Assembly: GCF_014204935.1 (NCBI RefSeq)
Contig: NZ_JACHMJ010000001.1
Location: 2,356,001-2,420,000, forward strand
Direction: 5' to 3'
Length of the DNA: 64,000 nt
Origin: Conyzicola lurida
GTDB lineage: Bacteria > Actinomycetota > Actinomycetes > Actinomycetales > Microbacteriaceae
The notes under the pieces are model-generated. The model was not told where the DNA came from, did no database searches, and was given only the letters and a program-made list of their open reading frames with translations. Position numbers and translations under genes: made by a program. This document shows, piece after piece, positions 42,690 through 51,824 of this stretch; position 1 is the first letter of the stretch; each line of letters opens with the position of its first letter.

Positions 42690-42956
42690 TCACTCGTAGG
42701 TGCCGACGAGCACCCACTCGTTGCGCCCGGCGTCGAGCCGAACGTCGAACACCCGGCAGTCCCCCGTGATCGTCGTCGCCTGGAAACGCCAGCCGCCGCC
42801 CAGACCCGCCGTCGGGTGCATCGTCCACTCGTTCACCGGAACCGACGGTAGCACCGTCGGCGCGTCGGACACTCGGTATCTCTCGCCGCCGTAGACCAGA
42901 CGCCTCGGCACCCCGCGCTCGTCCAGCCACACCGCGACCCGCTCGTGCAGCATCAT
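42690..42956 (-). CDS. DUF6504-like small protein under a LexA box
   Basis: 88 aa. VAVWLDERGVPRRLVYGGER, then YRVSDAPT, and the later WRFQATTITGDCRVFDVRLD resemble DUF6504, a family that in many actinobacteria sits next to the imuA'-imuB-dnaE2 translesion mutagenesis genes. Family placement is from memory of the pattern, not alignment. ATG 42956 is used (GGGG ahead); a TTG at 42968 is open. A perfect SOS box lies 17 bp upstream, which independently supports a DNA-damage role. Confidence 0.65.
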   Translation of the reverse strand: MMLHERVAVWLDERGVPRRLVYGGERYRVSDAPTVLPSVPVNEWTMHPTAGLGGGWRFQATTITGDCRVFDVRLDAGRNEWVLVGTYE

Positions 42957-42972
42957 CTCGAACCCCAATCAC

Positions 42973-42988
42973 TCGAACACACGTTCGA
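42973..42988. promoter_or_regulatory. LexA (SOS) box
   Basis: TCGAACACACGTTCGA fits the actinobacterial LexA consensus TCGAAC-N4-GTTCGA at every fixed position. It lies just upstream of the DUF6504-like gene on the minus strand; the convergent end of the MFS gene is on the other side, so the small gene is the only target. Confidence 0.85.
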
Positions 42989-43049
42989 ATGTATCGATGT
43001 TCGCACCTCTGCGCGCGACACGCCAAGAGCGCTGCGCGGGATGCCGCGA

Positions 43050-44240
43050 TCAGGCCAGCCGCGCCCGGCGGAAGCGCAGGAATCCGAGCTGCAGAGCCGC
43101 GAAGGAGATCACGAGGACGGCCGCCGAGAACACCGGGATCAGGCCGGCCCCGCCGATGCCGAGCGCCGTCGCCGCGAGCACGGGCGCCAGGCCGATACCG
43201 AGGTACATCGCCGTCGTGTACCAGGAGATGGCGATTCCGGATGTCGCGGGGTCGATGCTGATCAACCGGTGCTGGATCGGCGGCACCACGGCGAAGCCCG
43301 CGAGACCGCACATCAAGAAGATCGCGGCCGACGCGGCGTAGTGGCCGGACGCGACCGGCAGCGACAGGAGAGCGGCCGCGAGCAGGACGAAGAAGATCGT
43401 CGCGGTGGTGCGGCTGCCGAGCCTGTCAGTCAGCCAGCCGGCGGCGATCGTTCCGACGAAACCGCCGACGCCGTAGATCAACAGCAGGCTCGCGAGCACG
43501 GTGCCCGATCCGCCGGTCGTCTCCCGCTCGATCTGCGTGCTGAAGATGTAGACGGAGTTGACCGCGGCGAGCAGGAACATCGCCGCGACGAGGGTCGCGA
43601 GCACCCGCGGGTCGCGCAGCGGGGTGAACCGTTGGGCGAGCGGCACGGCGGGCGCGAGCGGGATCTCGCGCAGCACCAGCGCGTAGAGCCCCGCGAGCAC
43701 GAGGGCGAGGGCGGCGACGCAGAACAGCGGCACGCGCCATCCCGCCAGATCGCCGAGGGCGGTACCGACCGGCGAGCCGAGCGCCGTCGCGGCCGTGAAG
43801 CCGATCGAGACGATGGCGAGGGCGCTCCCCCGCTTGGACACCGGGACGATGGCGACGGCCGCCGCAGTGGCCGCCGGCACGAGGGCGGCTCCGCCGAGGC
43901 CGGCGATGATGCGTCCCGCCGTGAAAAATCCGATACCGCCGGATGACGCGGAGATCACGGTGCCGACGGCGATCAGCAGCAGCGCCAGAGCCATGAGCCG
44001 CGTGCGAGACAGTCGCGTGACGAAGGTCGAGATCGTCGGGGCCGCGACCGCGACGACGACCGCGTAGAAGGTGATCGAGTAGCCGACGTCGGCCACGTGT
44101 GCGCCGAGACCGCTGGCGATCTCCGGCAGCAGGCCGGCGATGACGAAGGCGTTCGTGCCGACGACGAACAACCCGAAGGCGAGCAGCGCGAGTCGCGGGT
44201 ACAGGCGCGCGGAGCCGTATGATTGTTCGATGTTCGTCAT
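43050..44240 (-). CDS. MFS transporter, DHA1 family (Cmx/AraJ-like)
   Basis: 396 aa with 12 helices. RLALLAFGLFVVGTNAFVIA is followed by LLPEIASGLGAHVADVGYSI, as in the DHA1 chloramphenicol/arabinose-efflux type; AGRIIAGLGGAALVPA is motif B and GWLTDRLGSR motif A in the second half. Probably exports a drug or sugar by proton exchange. Divergent from an ArsR-type regulator with paired operator sites between them. Confidence 0.9.
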   Translation of the reverse strand: MTNIEQSYGSARLYPRLALLAFGLFVVGTNAFVIAGLLPEIASGLGAHVADVGYSITFYAVVVAVAAPTISTFVTRLSRTRLMALALLLIAVGTVISASSGGIGFFTAGRIIAGLGGAALVPAATAAAVAIVPVSKRGSALAIVSIGFTAATALGSPVGTALGDLAGWRVPLFCVAALALVLAGLYALVLREIPLAPAVPLAQRFTPLRDPRVLATLVAAMFLLAAVNSVYIFSTQIERETTGGSGTVLASLLLIYGVGGFVGTIAAGWLTDRLGSRTTATIFFVLLAAALLSLPVASGHYAASAAIFLMCGLAGFAVVPPIQHRLISIDPATSGIAISWYTTAMYLGIGLAPVLAATALGIGGAGLIPVFSAAVLVISFAALQLGFLRFRRARLA

Positions 44241-44278
44241 ACCGATACGCTAGCAGGTAGTTCGACGTTCATCGAACA
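44224..44278. promoter_or_regulatory. Two inverted operator sites between MFS and ArsR-type genes
   Basis: TGTTCGATGTTCGTC (44224-44238) and GACGTTCATCGAACA (44264-44278), whose complement is TGTTCGATGAACGTC. The two 15-mers match at 13 of 15 positions in opposite orientation and flank the divergent promoters; the first overlaps the MFS start region. Confidence 0.6.
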
Positions 44279-44306
44279 TTTTTTTGCGCGAGCCCGAGGA
44301 GGAGCC

Positions 44307-44648
44307 GTGAGCGGAACACCCGCGTTCCCGATGCCGGAGGCACGCGACATCCGTCTCACCGATCTTCTCCGAGCTCTCTCGGACCCGGGCCGCGTGCGGA
44401 TGCTGGCCGTCCTCTCCGACGGCGAGTTCCACCCCTGCAACGTCGAGGAGTTCGGGCTCGATATCCAGAAGTCCACGCTCTCGCACCACTTCAAGACCAT
44501 GCGGGAGGCCGGGCTCACCGAGGTGCGCGTGCAGGGTCGCAACCACGACATCCGGCTACGGTCGGCCGAACTCGAGGCCCGGTTCCCGGGTCTCGTCGAG
44601 GCGCTCACGTCGCCCGCGGCCGTCGCCGACCTGGGGCGCGACAGCTGA
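44307..44648 (+). CDS. ArsR-family winged-helix regulator
   Basis: 113 aa. LLRALSDPGRVRMLAVLSDG is the ArsR helix pair and LDIQKSTLSHHFKTMREAGL the recognition helix. One Cys (HPCNVEE) only, so metal sensing is unlikely. GTG 44307 with GAGGAGG ahead is chosen; the frame runs upstream through the operator, which is unlikely to be translated. Divergent from the MFS gene, which it probably represses. Confidence 0.87.
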   Translation: MSGTPAFPMPEARDIRLTDLLRALSDPGRVRMLAVLSDGEFHPCNVEEFGLDIQKSTLSHHFKTMREAGLTEVRVQGRNHDIRLRSAELEARFPGLVEALTSPAAVADLGRDS

Positions 44649-44650
44649 CC

Positions 44651-45511
44651 CTACGGGGTTTGGGGGAGGAAGCGTACGGGCAGATCTGCGATGGGCAGGC
44701 CCGACGTGCGGATGGCGTTCTCGATCCCGTCACGCTCACGGCTCGAGGCCCTGATCTGCACTTTGCCGATGCCGTCCGTCTGGGTTCCGACATCGGCAGA
44801 GAAGCTCGTCACACCGTGATTCTCGGCGAGGTCGGTCAGCAGGGCGAGGTACCGATCGTGCTCGTCGGCCGCAATGACCACGCTGAGGGCGGCGGCGTTG
44901 ATCTCGACGGGCTCGCTGGTATCGAGTCCCGCGGCGTCGCGCACGTCCTCGGCATGGTCGACGAGCGGCAGGAGCGCCGGCAGCGCCCCCGCGTCGTCGT
45001 CGACCACGACCAGCGCGAAGCGGCCGTTGTCCCAGATGGACGCCTGCAGCTCGACGTTAGGAACGGATCGTCCGATCTCTGCGACGAGGCCCGGCGCGTC
45101 GAAACCGAAGTCGAGACAGGGTACGTCGCCGGCCGGCGCCGCGGCCAGGGATACGACGCTTCCGTTGTCGGTCGCCACCCGCAGGGACCAATCGACCGGG
45201 TCGGGGTAGTCCGCGGCGCACGCGGTGGACAGCAGCTCGGGAAGATCCGGTTCGTCGACGGTGAGCTGGATCCACGATCTCGGGTCGGAGAAAGTGGGTG
45301 CTTCCACCCACCGCTGCGAGTCGTCGACGGTCACACCGTGCGTTTTCTCGATTCGCGCGGCCAGCCGGTCGAAGCTCTCGTCGGGCCGGTCGAAGTGTGT
45401 CTCGTCGATCGTCCAGACGAACACCACGAGCGATGCGAACACCGCACCGACAGCGGCCGCGACGGCGACGCCGAGCCACACGCGCTTCACGCTTATCCTC
45501 GACTCGGCCAT
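44651..45511 (-). CDS. Membrane-anchored extracytoplasmic protein, unknown
   Basis: 286 aa. One N-terminal helix (VWLGVAVAAAVGAVFASLVV) after a short basic segment anchors a large outside domain that shows no catalytic motif. Two Cys (AACAADY region and PCLDF) could form a disulfide. The start ATG 45511 is at the beginning of the helix. Convergent with the ArsR-type gene and divergent from pitA. Family not recognised. Confidence 0.68.
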   Translation of the reverse strand: MAESRISVKRVWLGVAVAAAVGAVFASLVVFVWTIDETHFDRPDESFDRLAARIEKTHGVTVDDSQRWVEAPTFSDPRSWIQLTVDEPDLPELLSTACAADYPDPVDWSLRVATDNGSVVSLAAAPAGDVPCLDFGFDAPGLVAEIGRSVPNVELQASIWDNGRFALVVVDDDAGALPALLPLVDHAEDVRDAAGLDTSEPVEINAAALSVVIAADEHDRYLALLTDLAENHGVTSFSADVGTQTDGIGKVQIRASSRERDGIENAIRTSGLPIADLPVRFLPQTP

Positions 45512-45625
45512 GCCTCGAGTCTGATCACCGCCCGCGAGGGCGTCAACCGCGCCTACTCCGCCGAGCAGGTGAACATCGAGTGAATTGAGTAGCGCTTCGG
45601 ATTGAGCGCGGACGGCAACGGGAGC

Positions 45626-46849
45626 ATGCTCGTAGCCGTGGATCCTTTTGTACTTCTCCTGCTGGTCATCGTCACGGCGCTGGCGTTCGACTTCACCAAT
45701 GGTTTTCACGACACGGCCAACGCGATGGCCACGTCGATCGCCACCGGGGCCCTCGCGCCCAAGGTCGCCGTCACCCTCTCGGCCATCCTCAACCTCGTCG
45801 GGGCATTCCTGAGCATCGAGGTGGCACTCACGGTGACGAACGCCGTGGTGAAGATCCAGGACGAAACGGGCGGACCCGACCCGGCCCTGCTCGAAGACGG
45901 CGGATCGGCCCTCCTGCTGATCGTGCTCGCCGGGCTCATCGGCGGCATCATCTGGAACCTGTTGACCTGGCTGCTCGGGCTGCCGTCGAGCTCGTCGCAC
46001 GCCCTCTTCGGCGGCTTGATCGGCTCGGCACTCGCGGGCTTGGGCCTCGACGGGGTCAACTGGGCCGGCGACGGTTCGAAGCTCGACGGCGTCGTCGGCA
46101 AGGTGATCCTTCCCGCCCTCATGTCGCCGGTGCTCGCCGGGGTGGTGGCCGCGATCGGAACCTGGTTGGTATTCCGGGTCATCGGCAACCTCGCGGGCAA
46201 GCGGATCGACCACGGATTCCGCATCGGTCAGATCGGCAGCGCCTCTCTCGTCTCGCTCGCCCACGGCACCAACGACGCGCAGAAGACCATGGGCGTCATC
46301 ACCCTCGCCCTGATCGCGGCCGGAGGATGGGACGACACGGAGTCCGTACCGTTCTGGGTGAAGCTCAGCTGCGCGCTCGCCATCTCGCTCGGCACCTACA
46401 TCGGCGGCTGGCGCATCATCCGCACGGTGGGCAAGGGCCTCGTGGAGATCACCACCCCGCAGGGCATGGCGGCGGAGAGCTCCTCGGCCGCGGTCATCCT
46501 CGCCTCGAGCCACCTCGGCTTCGCGCTCTCCACCACGCACGTGGCCACCGGGTCGATCCTCGGTTCAGGCGTCGGCCGGCCCGGCGCCCAGGTGCGCTGG
46601 CGCGTCGCGCTCCGCATGGTGATCGCGTGGGTGATCACCCTGCCGGCCGCGGCCCTGGTCGGCGCACTGATGTGGTGGATCGGCAACCTCGCCGGAGGCG
46701 CCGTGGGCGGCATCCTGATGTTCGTGATTCTGATCGGTCTCGCGGTCGCCATCTACATCCGTTCCCGGCGCAGCAGCGTCGGCGCACACAACGTCAACGA
46801 CGAATGGCAGGACGCCAAGCGTCCCGCCCCGCAGAAGACCAGCGTCTAA
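45626..46849 (+). CDS. pitA: Low-affinity inorganic phosphate transporter (PiT family)
   Basis: 407 aa. The two PiT signatures are FTNGFHDTANAMATSIATGA near the start and SLAHGTNDAQKTMGVITLAL in the second half, with GLPSSSSHALFGGL in between. It takes up metal-phosphate with H+. Several starts are possible (TTG 45602, ATG 45626, GTG 45638); ATG is used. Followed at 12 bp by a small membrane protein and then a DUF3349 protein, the same order as pitA-Rv0544c-Rv0543c in Mycobacterium tuberculosis. Confidence 0.93.
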   Translation: MLVAVDPFVLLLLVIVTALAFDFTNGFHDTANAMATSIATGALAPKVAVTLSAILNLVGAFLSIEVALTVTNAVVKIQDETGGPDPALLEDGGSALLLIVLAGLIGGIIWNLLTWLLGLPSSSSHALFGGLIGSALAGLGLDGVNWAGDGSKLDGVVGKVILPALMSPVLAGVVAAIGTWLVFRVIGNLAGKRIDHGFRIGQIGSASLVSLAHGTNDAQKTMGVITLALIAAGGWDDTESVPFWVKLSCALAISLGTYIGGWRIIRTVGKGLVEITTPQGMAAESSSAAVILASSHLGFALSTTHVATGSILGSGVGRPGAQVRWRVALRMVIAWVITLPAAALVGALMWWIGNLAGGAVGGILMFVILIGLAVAIYIRSRRSSVGAHNVNDEWQDAKRPAPQKTSV

Positions 46850-46861
46850 GGAGACCGGACG

Positions 46862-47176
46862 ATGTTCACACTCTTCCTCGAAGCCGCCGGACAGGTCGCC
46901 CTGGCCGCCCTCCTCCTCGGGGCCGGCCTTCCCGCACTGTTCGCGGTCGGAGTCCGCTCCTTCACACTCGCCGGCGCCGCGGGTCGACCCGTCACCGACG
47001 ACGAGACCGTGACTCCGTCGCGGATCCCCGCTCCCCTGCTCCGCACCATCGGCACGCTGTGCTTCGCGCTCGTCGTGGCCGCCGTCGCCATCGGTTTGAC
47101 CGTCATCATCGCGACCGGGTTCGGCCAGGAGGTCAGCTTCGAGAACATCGTGCCCACGTTCGTGCCCAAAGACTGA
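46862..47176 (+). CDS. Small membrane protein linked to pitA
   Basis: 104 aa, AAGGAG before the ATG. Two helices (VALAALLLGAGLPALFAVGV and LCFALVVAAVAIGLTVIIAT) flank a hydrophilic loop. Sits between pitA and the DUF3349 gene, matching the place of Rv0544c in mycobacteria. Probably an accessory of the phosphate carrier. No motif beyond the helices. Confidence 0.8.
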   Translation: MFTLFLEAAGQVALAALLLGAGLPALFAVGVRSFTLAGAAGRPVTDDETVTPSRIPAPLLRTIGTLCFALVVAAVAIGLTVIIATGFGQEVSFENIVPTFVPKD

Positions 47177-47178
47177 CG

Positions 47179-47826
47179 ATGTCGGCCGCCGAGAGCTACG
47201 AACCCGTCGCGGACCAGGCCGGTTTGATCAGCCGGGTCATCGGCTGGCTGCGCGCCGGCTACCCCACGGGCGTGCCCGAGCAGGACTACGTGCCGCTCCT
47301 GGGAATCCTGCAGCGAAGCCTGACGCCGACCGAGCTGGCGCGGGTCGTCGACGAACTCGTCGCCGACTCGGCGCGTTCCGAAGGAACCGGCGACCGGGTC
47401 GACCCGGCGTACATGCGCGCGCGCATTGAAAAGCTGCTCCTGGGCCCCGCGCTGCCCGACGACCTCGTGCGTGTCTCTGCTCGGCTGGCCGCCGCCGGAT
47501 GGCCGCTCGGCGATCCGGAAACGCCCGGGCCCGAGCGGACCGGGCTCATCGCCCGCGTCGTGCAGTGGCTCCGGGCCGGCTACCCCGCCGGGCTGCCCGA
47601 GCAGGACTTCGTACCGCTGATCGCTCTACTGCGCCGACGACTGACCGACGCCGAGGTAACGGCGGTCGGCGCCCAACTCGTCGCCGCAGGGCAACTCCCG
47701 GCAAGCAGGGTCGACGTCGGGACGGCGATCGCGCGCGTCACCTCGGAACTGCCGTCGGACGACGACGTCGACCGGGTGCGGCGGTATCTCGCCGAGCACG
47801 GCTGGCCGGAGGAGTTCGCGGTTTAG
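47179..47826 (+). CDS. DUF3349 protein with two tandem domains
   Basis: 215 aa. Two copies of the same unit: GLISRVIGWLRAGYPTGVPE (about residue 15) and GLIARVVQWLRAGYPAGLPE (about 115), each followed by a second conserved helix block. The single-domain mycobacterial homologue Rv0543c is about 100 aa, so this is an internal duplication or fusion. Starts 2 bp after the previous stop and is translationally coupled. Function unknown; linkage to pitA suggests a phosphate-related role. Confidence 0.85.
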   Translation: MSAAESYEPVADQAGLISRVIGWLRAGYPTGVPEQDYVPLLGILQRSLTPTELARVVDELVADSARSEGTGDRVDPAYMRARIEKLLLGPALPDDLVRVSARLAAAGWPLGDPETPGPERTGLIARVVQWLRAGYPAGLPEQDFVPLIALLRRRLTDAEVTAVGAQLVAAGQLPASRVDVGTAIARVTSELPSDDDVDRVRRYLAEHGWPEEFAV

Positions 47827-47836
47827 ACGCGGTTTC

Positions 47837-48454
47837 TTACCGGGCTTGGTGCGCGTAGAGGTCGCGCAGCAGCGCGATCTCTGCGGCGTGGTGCAGGATC
47901 TCCTGGTTCTCCCACCACACGTTCGACGGGAAGGTCTCCTCGGGGTCGCTGCCGTAGGGGTAGGTGGTCAGTCCCGTGCTGTCATAGTCGGACTCGTCCA
48001 CACCGAGCATCGCCCGGCGCCAGTCGGCCGCGGCCTCGCGGAACGCCCCGATGGCGCCGGCCGCATCCGGTCGCGACTCGTACGTCGCTCGCTCGAACGT
48101 CCGGTCGCCTCCGAGATGGCTCGCGCGGCCCGCCAGCGTCTCGGTGAGGTGGTCGAGGCGCCAGGCGATGGTCGTGAAGGGCGGCGGCCACGGGCTTTCG
48201 GGGGCTGCGTCGCGACCCCACTCCCCCGCGCCGAGGAGCTTCAACGCGCCCGGACCGGGACCGTCGACACGCCGACGCACCGACCAGCACGCGGCGACCG
48301 GCTCCCAGAGGTACTCGGCGTCCGTGAGCATCGGCACCTCGACTCCGCGCCCGTCGCCCGAGTCGCTGGTAGGTCCGGCGAGGCGGGTGAGGAGTCGTTC
48401 GACGGCGAAGTCGTACTGCTCGAGCAACGGTTCGAAGCGCTTGTTGGTCGACAT
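47837..48454 (-). CDS. DinB-superfamily protein
   Basis: 205 aa. AWRLDHLTETLAGRASHLGG and WWENQEILHHAAEIALLRDL place the three His of a DinB/YfiT-like metal site on a four-helix bundle. Such proteins in actinobacteria include mycothiol-dependent enzymes. TAGGCT (48462-48467) lies 7 nt before the ATG and no ribosome site exists: leaderless. Not the DNA polymerase DinB. Confidence 0.82.
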   Translation of the reverse strand: MSTNKRFEPLLEQYDFAVERLLTRLAGPTSDSGDGRGVEVPMLTDAEYLWEPVAACWSVRRRVDGPGPGALKLLGAGEWGRDAAPESPWPPPFTTIAWRLDHLTETLAGRASHLGGDRTFERATYESRPDAAGAIGAFREAAADWRRAMLGVDESDYDSTGLTTYPYGSDPEETFPSNVWWENQEILHHAAEIALLRDLYAHQAR

Positions 48455-48475
48455 GGTGTCGAGCCTAGGCCCGGG

Positions 48476-49450
<975 letters not shown>

Positions 49451-49861
49451 TCAGTCGAAGGTGACGTGCATGAGCGGGCTGCCGGAGACCCAGGCCGCCA
49501 CCGGCTCGACGGGTTGGGACAGGTAGCCGCGGTGCAGCGGCTGGTTGAGGTCGTCGACGATGGCCGTGAAGATCCGGCGTCGTTCGTCGATGTCGAGCAC
49601 CGGCTTCGCCGTCGCGTCAAGATCGGCGTGCGCGCCGTTCTTGACGTGGAAGGTGAAGCGCGGGTTAGCCAGCAGGTTGGCGTACCAGCTGCGTACGGCG
49701 GGCTGGGTGGTGAGGTAGATCTCGCCGTCGACGCGGTAGAACCAGATCTCGATGCGCCTCGTTCGACCAGTGCGAGCGCCCGTGGTCGAGACGTCGACGG
49801 TGCGGGCGGACGCCGGCGATGCCGGGGTGATGGCCAGCGCGCGCCGGATTCTCTCGTCCAT
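49451..49861 (-). CDS. DUF385-type nitroreductase/deazaflavin-dependent-like protein
   Basis: 136 aa. STTGARTGRTRRIEIWFYRV and the following GEIYLTTQP are the split-barrel F420-binding signature of the DDN family (or a related FMN-type). RSWYANLLANPRFTFHVK completes it. These enzymes reduce quinones or nitro compounds. Divergent from a TetR gene with a strong palindrome between them; co-directional with the aldo/keto reductase gene, so an inducible detoxification pair is plausible. Confidence 0.85.
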   Translation of the reverse strand: MDERIRRALAITPASPASARTVDVSTTGARTGRTRRIEIWFYRVDGEIYLTTQPAVRSWYANLLANPRFTFHVKNGAHADLDATAKPVLDIDERRRIFTAIVDDLNQPLHRGYLSQPVEPVAAWVSGSPLMHVTFD

Positions 49862-49869
49862 CGATCCTC

Positions 49870-49909
49870 CTAAGTAAATGTTCTCTTACTTAGACCCTAG
49901 CCTAAGTAA
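49870..49909. promoter_or_regulatory. TetR operator
   Basis: CTAAGTAA-N8-TTACTTAG (49870-49893) is a perfect 24-bp inverted repeat and a third half-site CTAAGTAA follows at 49902-49909. It lies between the DUF385-like gene and the divergent tetR. Confidence 0.8.
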
Positions 49910-49934
49910 GCAAACGTTTCGCTACGATGGGCTG

Positions 49935-50495
49935 ATGAAGCGCGACGCCGAGGCCACCCGAGAACGCATTCTGGCTGCGGCGTCGGCCGAGTTCGCCGAG
50001 CGGGGGCTCGCCGGTGCTCGAATCGACCGCATCGCCGCGGGTGCGGCATCCAATGTTCGTCTTATCTATGCGCACTTCACGAGCAAGGACAACCTCTTTG
50101 CGGTGACGCTCGACCGGGAGCTGACGGCGATGGCCGAGGCGGTTCCCGTCGACGTGGACGACCTGCCCGGATGGGTCGGCCGGCTGTTCGACTACCACCG
50201 CGAACACCCGTCGGGGGTGCGGATCAGCCTGTGGCGGGAACTCGAGCGGCCCGATCTGGGGCCGGAAGATGCGCCCGTGTACGCGGCGAAGGTCGCCACG
50301 ATGGCGGGGGCCACGGGTAGCGCGGCGGCGGCTGTCGATCTTCTGGTTCTTTTGTACGGGATGGCGCAGGCCTGGTTCTTCACTCCGGCCGGGTTGCGCG
50401 GGGTGGACGGCAGCGACCCGCACGGCGACGACCGCGCGCGGGAGCACCGGGCGGCGCTGGTCGCGGCGGCGGAGACGCTCACGACGAACCGGTGA
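49935..50495 (+). CDS. TetR-family regulator
   Basis: 186 aa. RERILAAASAEFAERGLAGA and the helix-turn-helix IDRIAAGAASNVRLIYAHFT are standard TetR. TACGAT (49923-49928) lies 6 nt before the ATG with no ribosome site: leaderless. The palindrome at 49870-49893 is the likely operator, so it should control itself and the divergent DUF385-like and aldo/keto reductase genes. Confidence 0.9.
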   Translation: MKRDAEATRERILAAASAEFAERGLAGARIDRIAAGAASNVRLIYAHFTSKDNLFAVTLDRELTAMAEAVPVDVDDLPGWVGRLFDYHREHPSGVRISLWRELERPDLGPEDAPVYAAKVATMAGATGSAAAAVDLLVLLYGMAQAWFFTPAGLRGVDGSDPHGDDRAREHRAALVAAAETLTTNR

Positions 50496-50529
50496 CATCG
50501 CACCGCGTCGTGAGCGAGCGCAGGGCGAC

Positions 50530-51162
50530 TCAGCCCAACGATTCGCCCAGCAGCTCGGCGATCACCGCGTCGTCGGCGCCGATGAGCCGCAGCACGTCGG
50601 CGACCAGGGAGTCGGCCAACTGCGCGCGGTCTTCTTCGGGCAGTGTCGACGCCGCCGCGAGCACCGCCCCGATCGACCCCATCGCCGAGATCTCCGTGGA
50701 CGGTCCGCGGGGAATCGTCGGCGAGAGTGACGCCATCGCACCGGCGACGTCCGCGCGGATGCGACCGTCGAGCGGCGCTTTCCCGGCGTAGAGGGCCGTG
50801 TACTGGCCGATCAGCAGATGCGCCTGTTCCGGGTGCGAAAGGTGGAGCCTGCCGGTGTACCGGATGCTGAGAGACAGCCGACGCAGCGGATCGGTGACGC
50901 CGCTGAGCCGCTCGTCCAACCACTCCTCGTATCGCTGGGCGACCTCGGTGAGCGCCGCGTCGAAGAGCTCTGCCTTGTTCTCGAAGTGATTGAAGAACGA
51001 GCCGAAGCCGACATCGGCGAGTTCGGTGATCGCCTTGATGCTGGCGTCGTGGGCGTGCCCGGTTGCGAGGAGCTCCTGCGCCGCGCGCACGAGCGCCGCA
51101 CGCGTTCGCTCTTTGCGCCGCGCATTCCGCCCCTCGGCGGGCACCGTCGTCATTCCGTCCAC
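50530..51162 (-). CDS. TetR-family regulator
   Basis: 210 aa. ALVRAAQELLATGHAHDASI and AITELADVGFGSFFNHFENK make the TetR DNA-binding domain. GTG 51162 has TAGCGT (51169-51174) 6 nt ahead and no ribosome site, so leaderless; ATG 51153 is an alternative. Convergent with the previous tetR. No specific target is evident; the membrane protein and amidohydrolase genes upstream on the same strand are candidates. Confidence 0.88.
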   Translation of the reverse strand: MDGMTTVPAEGRNARRKERTRAALVRAAQELLATGHAHDASIKAITELADVGFGSFFNHFENKAELFDAALTEVAQRYEEWLDERLSGVTDPLRRLSLSIRYTGRLHLSHPEQAHLLIGQYTALYAGKAPLDGRIRADVAGAMASLSPTIPRGPSTEISAMGSIGAVLAAASTLPEEDRAQLADSLVADVLRLIGADDAVIAELLGESLG

Positions 51163-51191
51163 CCGTTTACGCTACAGCGCCCGCCGCCCCG

Positions 51192-51824
51192 TCACCTCTC
51201 GTCGACGGCGATCCCCGAGACGGTCTCGAGCGAGGCGATCGGGGTGAAGCTGTCGCACGCCAGCGTGACCGTCGAAACGTCGTGGGTCCAGTTCTGCCTC
51301 GTGTTCGCGCAGGTGACCTCGGCTGTTCCGTCGTCGAACGACACGGTCGCGACGAGTCGGGGCGTGGTGCGGTCGTTTGCACTGACCGTGAGGTCGAGCG
51401 TGGTCTGGTGGTACTCGTCGCTCGTGACGACGGCCATGCCCGAGACCCGGTACCCCGCCCCGCTCGTGCCGGAGTCGACCTCCGCGGTGACCGTGCCGGT
51501 GGTCTGCGCGACCACCGCGATCGGCACGACACCGGCGACGATCGCCCCGAGGGCGGTCGCGATCGCGGCCGTCCGGAACGCCAGCGACGCCCTGCGACTG
51601 TGGTGCGGTGACACCATCCAGATCAGCACGATGCCCGCACAGAAGAGGAGCAACGTGGCGGCGCCCGCGATGGACGCATTGACGGATTCGCCCAGGATGG
51701 TGAGTTCCACCGACCACACCCAGGAGATCACGACGCCGAGACCGATGAGAGTCCACCCGGCCGCTCGCGTCCACCGTCGGCGTGCCGTGCTGTGGGTCGC
51801 CGATTGTGATTCGTGGTTCGTCAT
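51192..51824 (-). CDS. Membrane protein with extracytoplasmic domain, unknown
   Basis: 210 aa. Three N-terminal helices (GWTLIGLGVVISWVWSV, ATLLLFCAGIVLIWMV, AAIATALGAIVAGVVPIAVV) are followed by a polar domain of about 110 residues with two Cys (TCANT and ACDSF) that could pair. Overlaps the Tat-amidohydrolase stop by 4 bp (ATGA), so the two are co-translated. No family recognised. Confidence 0.7.
   Translation of the reverse strand: MTNHESQSATHSTARRRWTRAAGWTLIGLGVVISWVWSVELTILGESVNASIAGAATLLLFCAGIVLIWMVSPHHSRRASLAFRTAAIATALGAIVAGVVPIAVVAQTTGTVTAEVDSGTSGAGYRVSGMAVVTSDEYHQTTLDLTVSANDRTTPRLVATVSFDDGTAEVTCANTRQNWTHDVSTVTLACDSFTPIASLETVSGIAVDER

Noticed and set aside
47837-48454. DNA polymerase IV (DinB)
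   Set aside because: The protein is 205 aa with the His pattern of the DinB/YfiT four-helix fold, which is unrelated to the polymerase.
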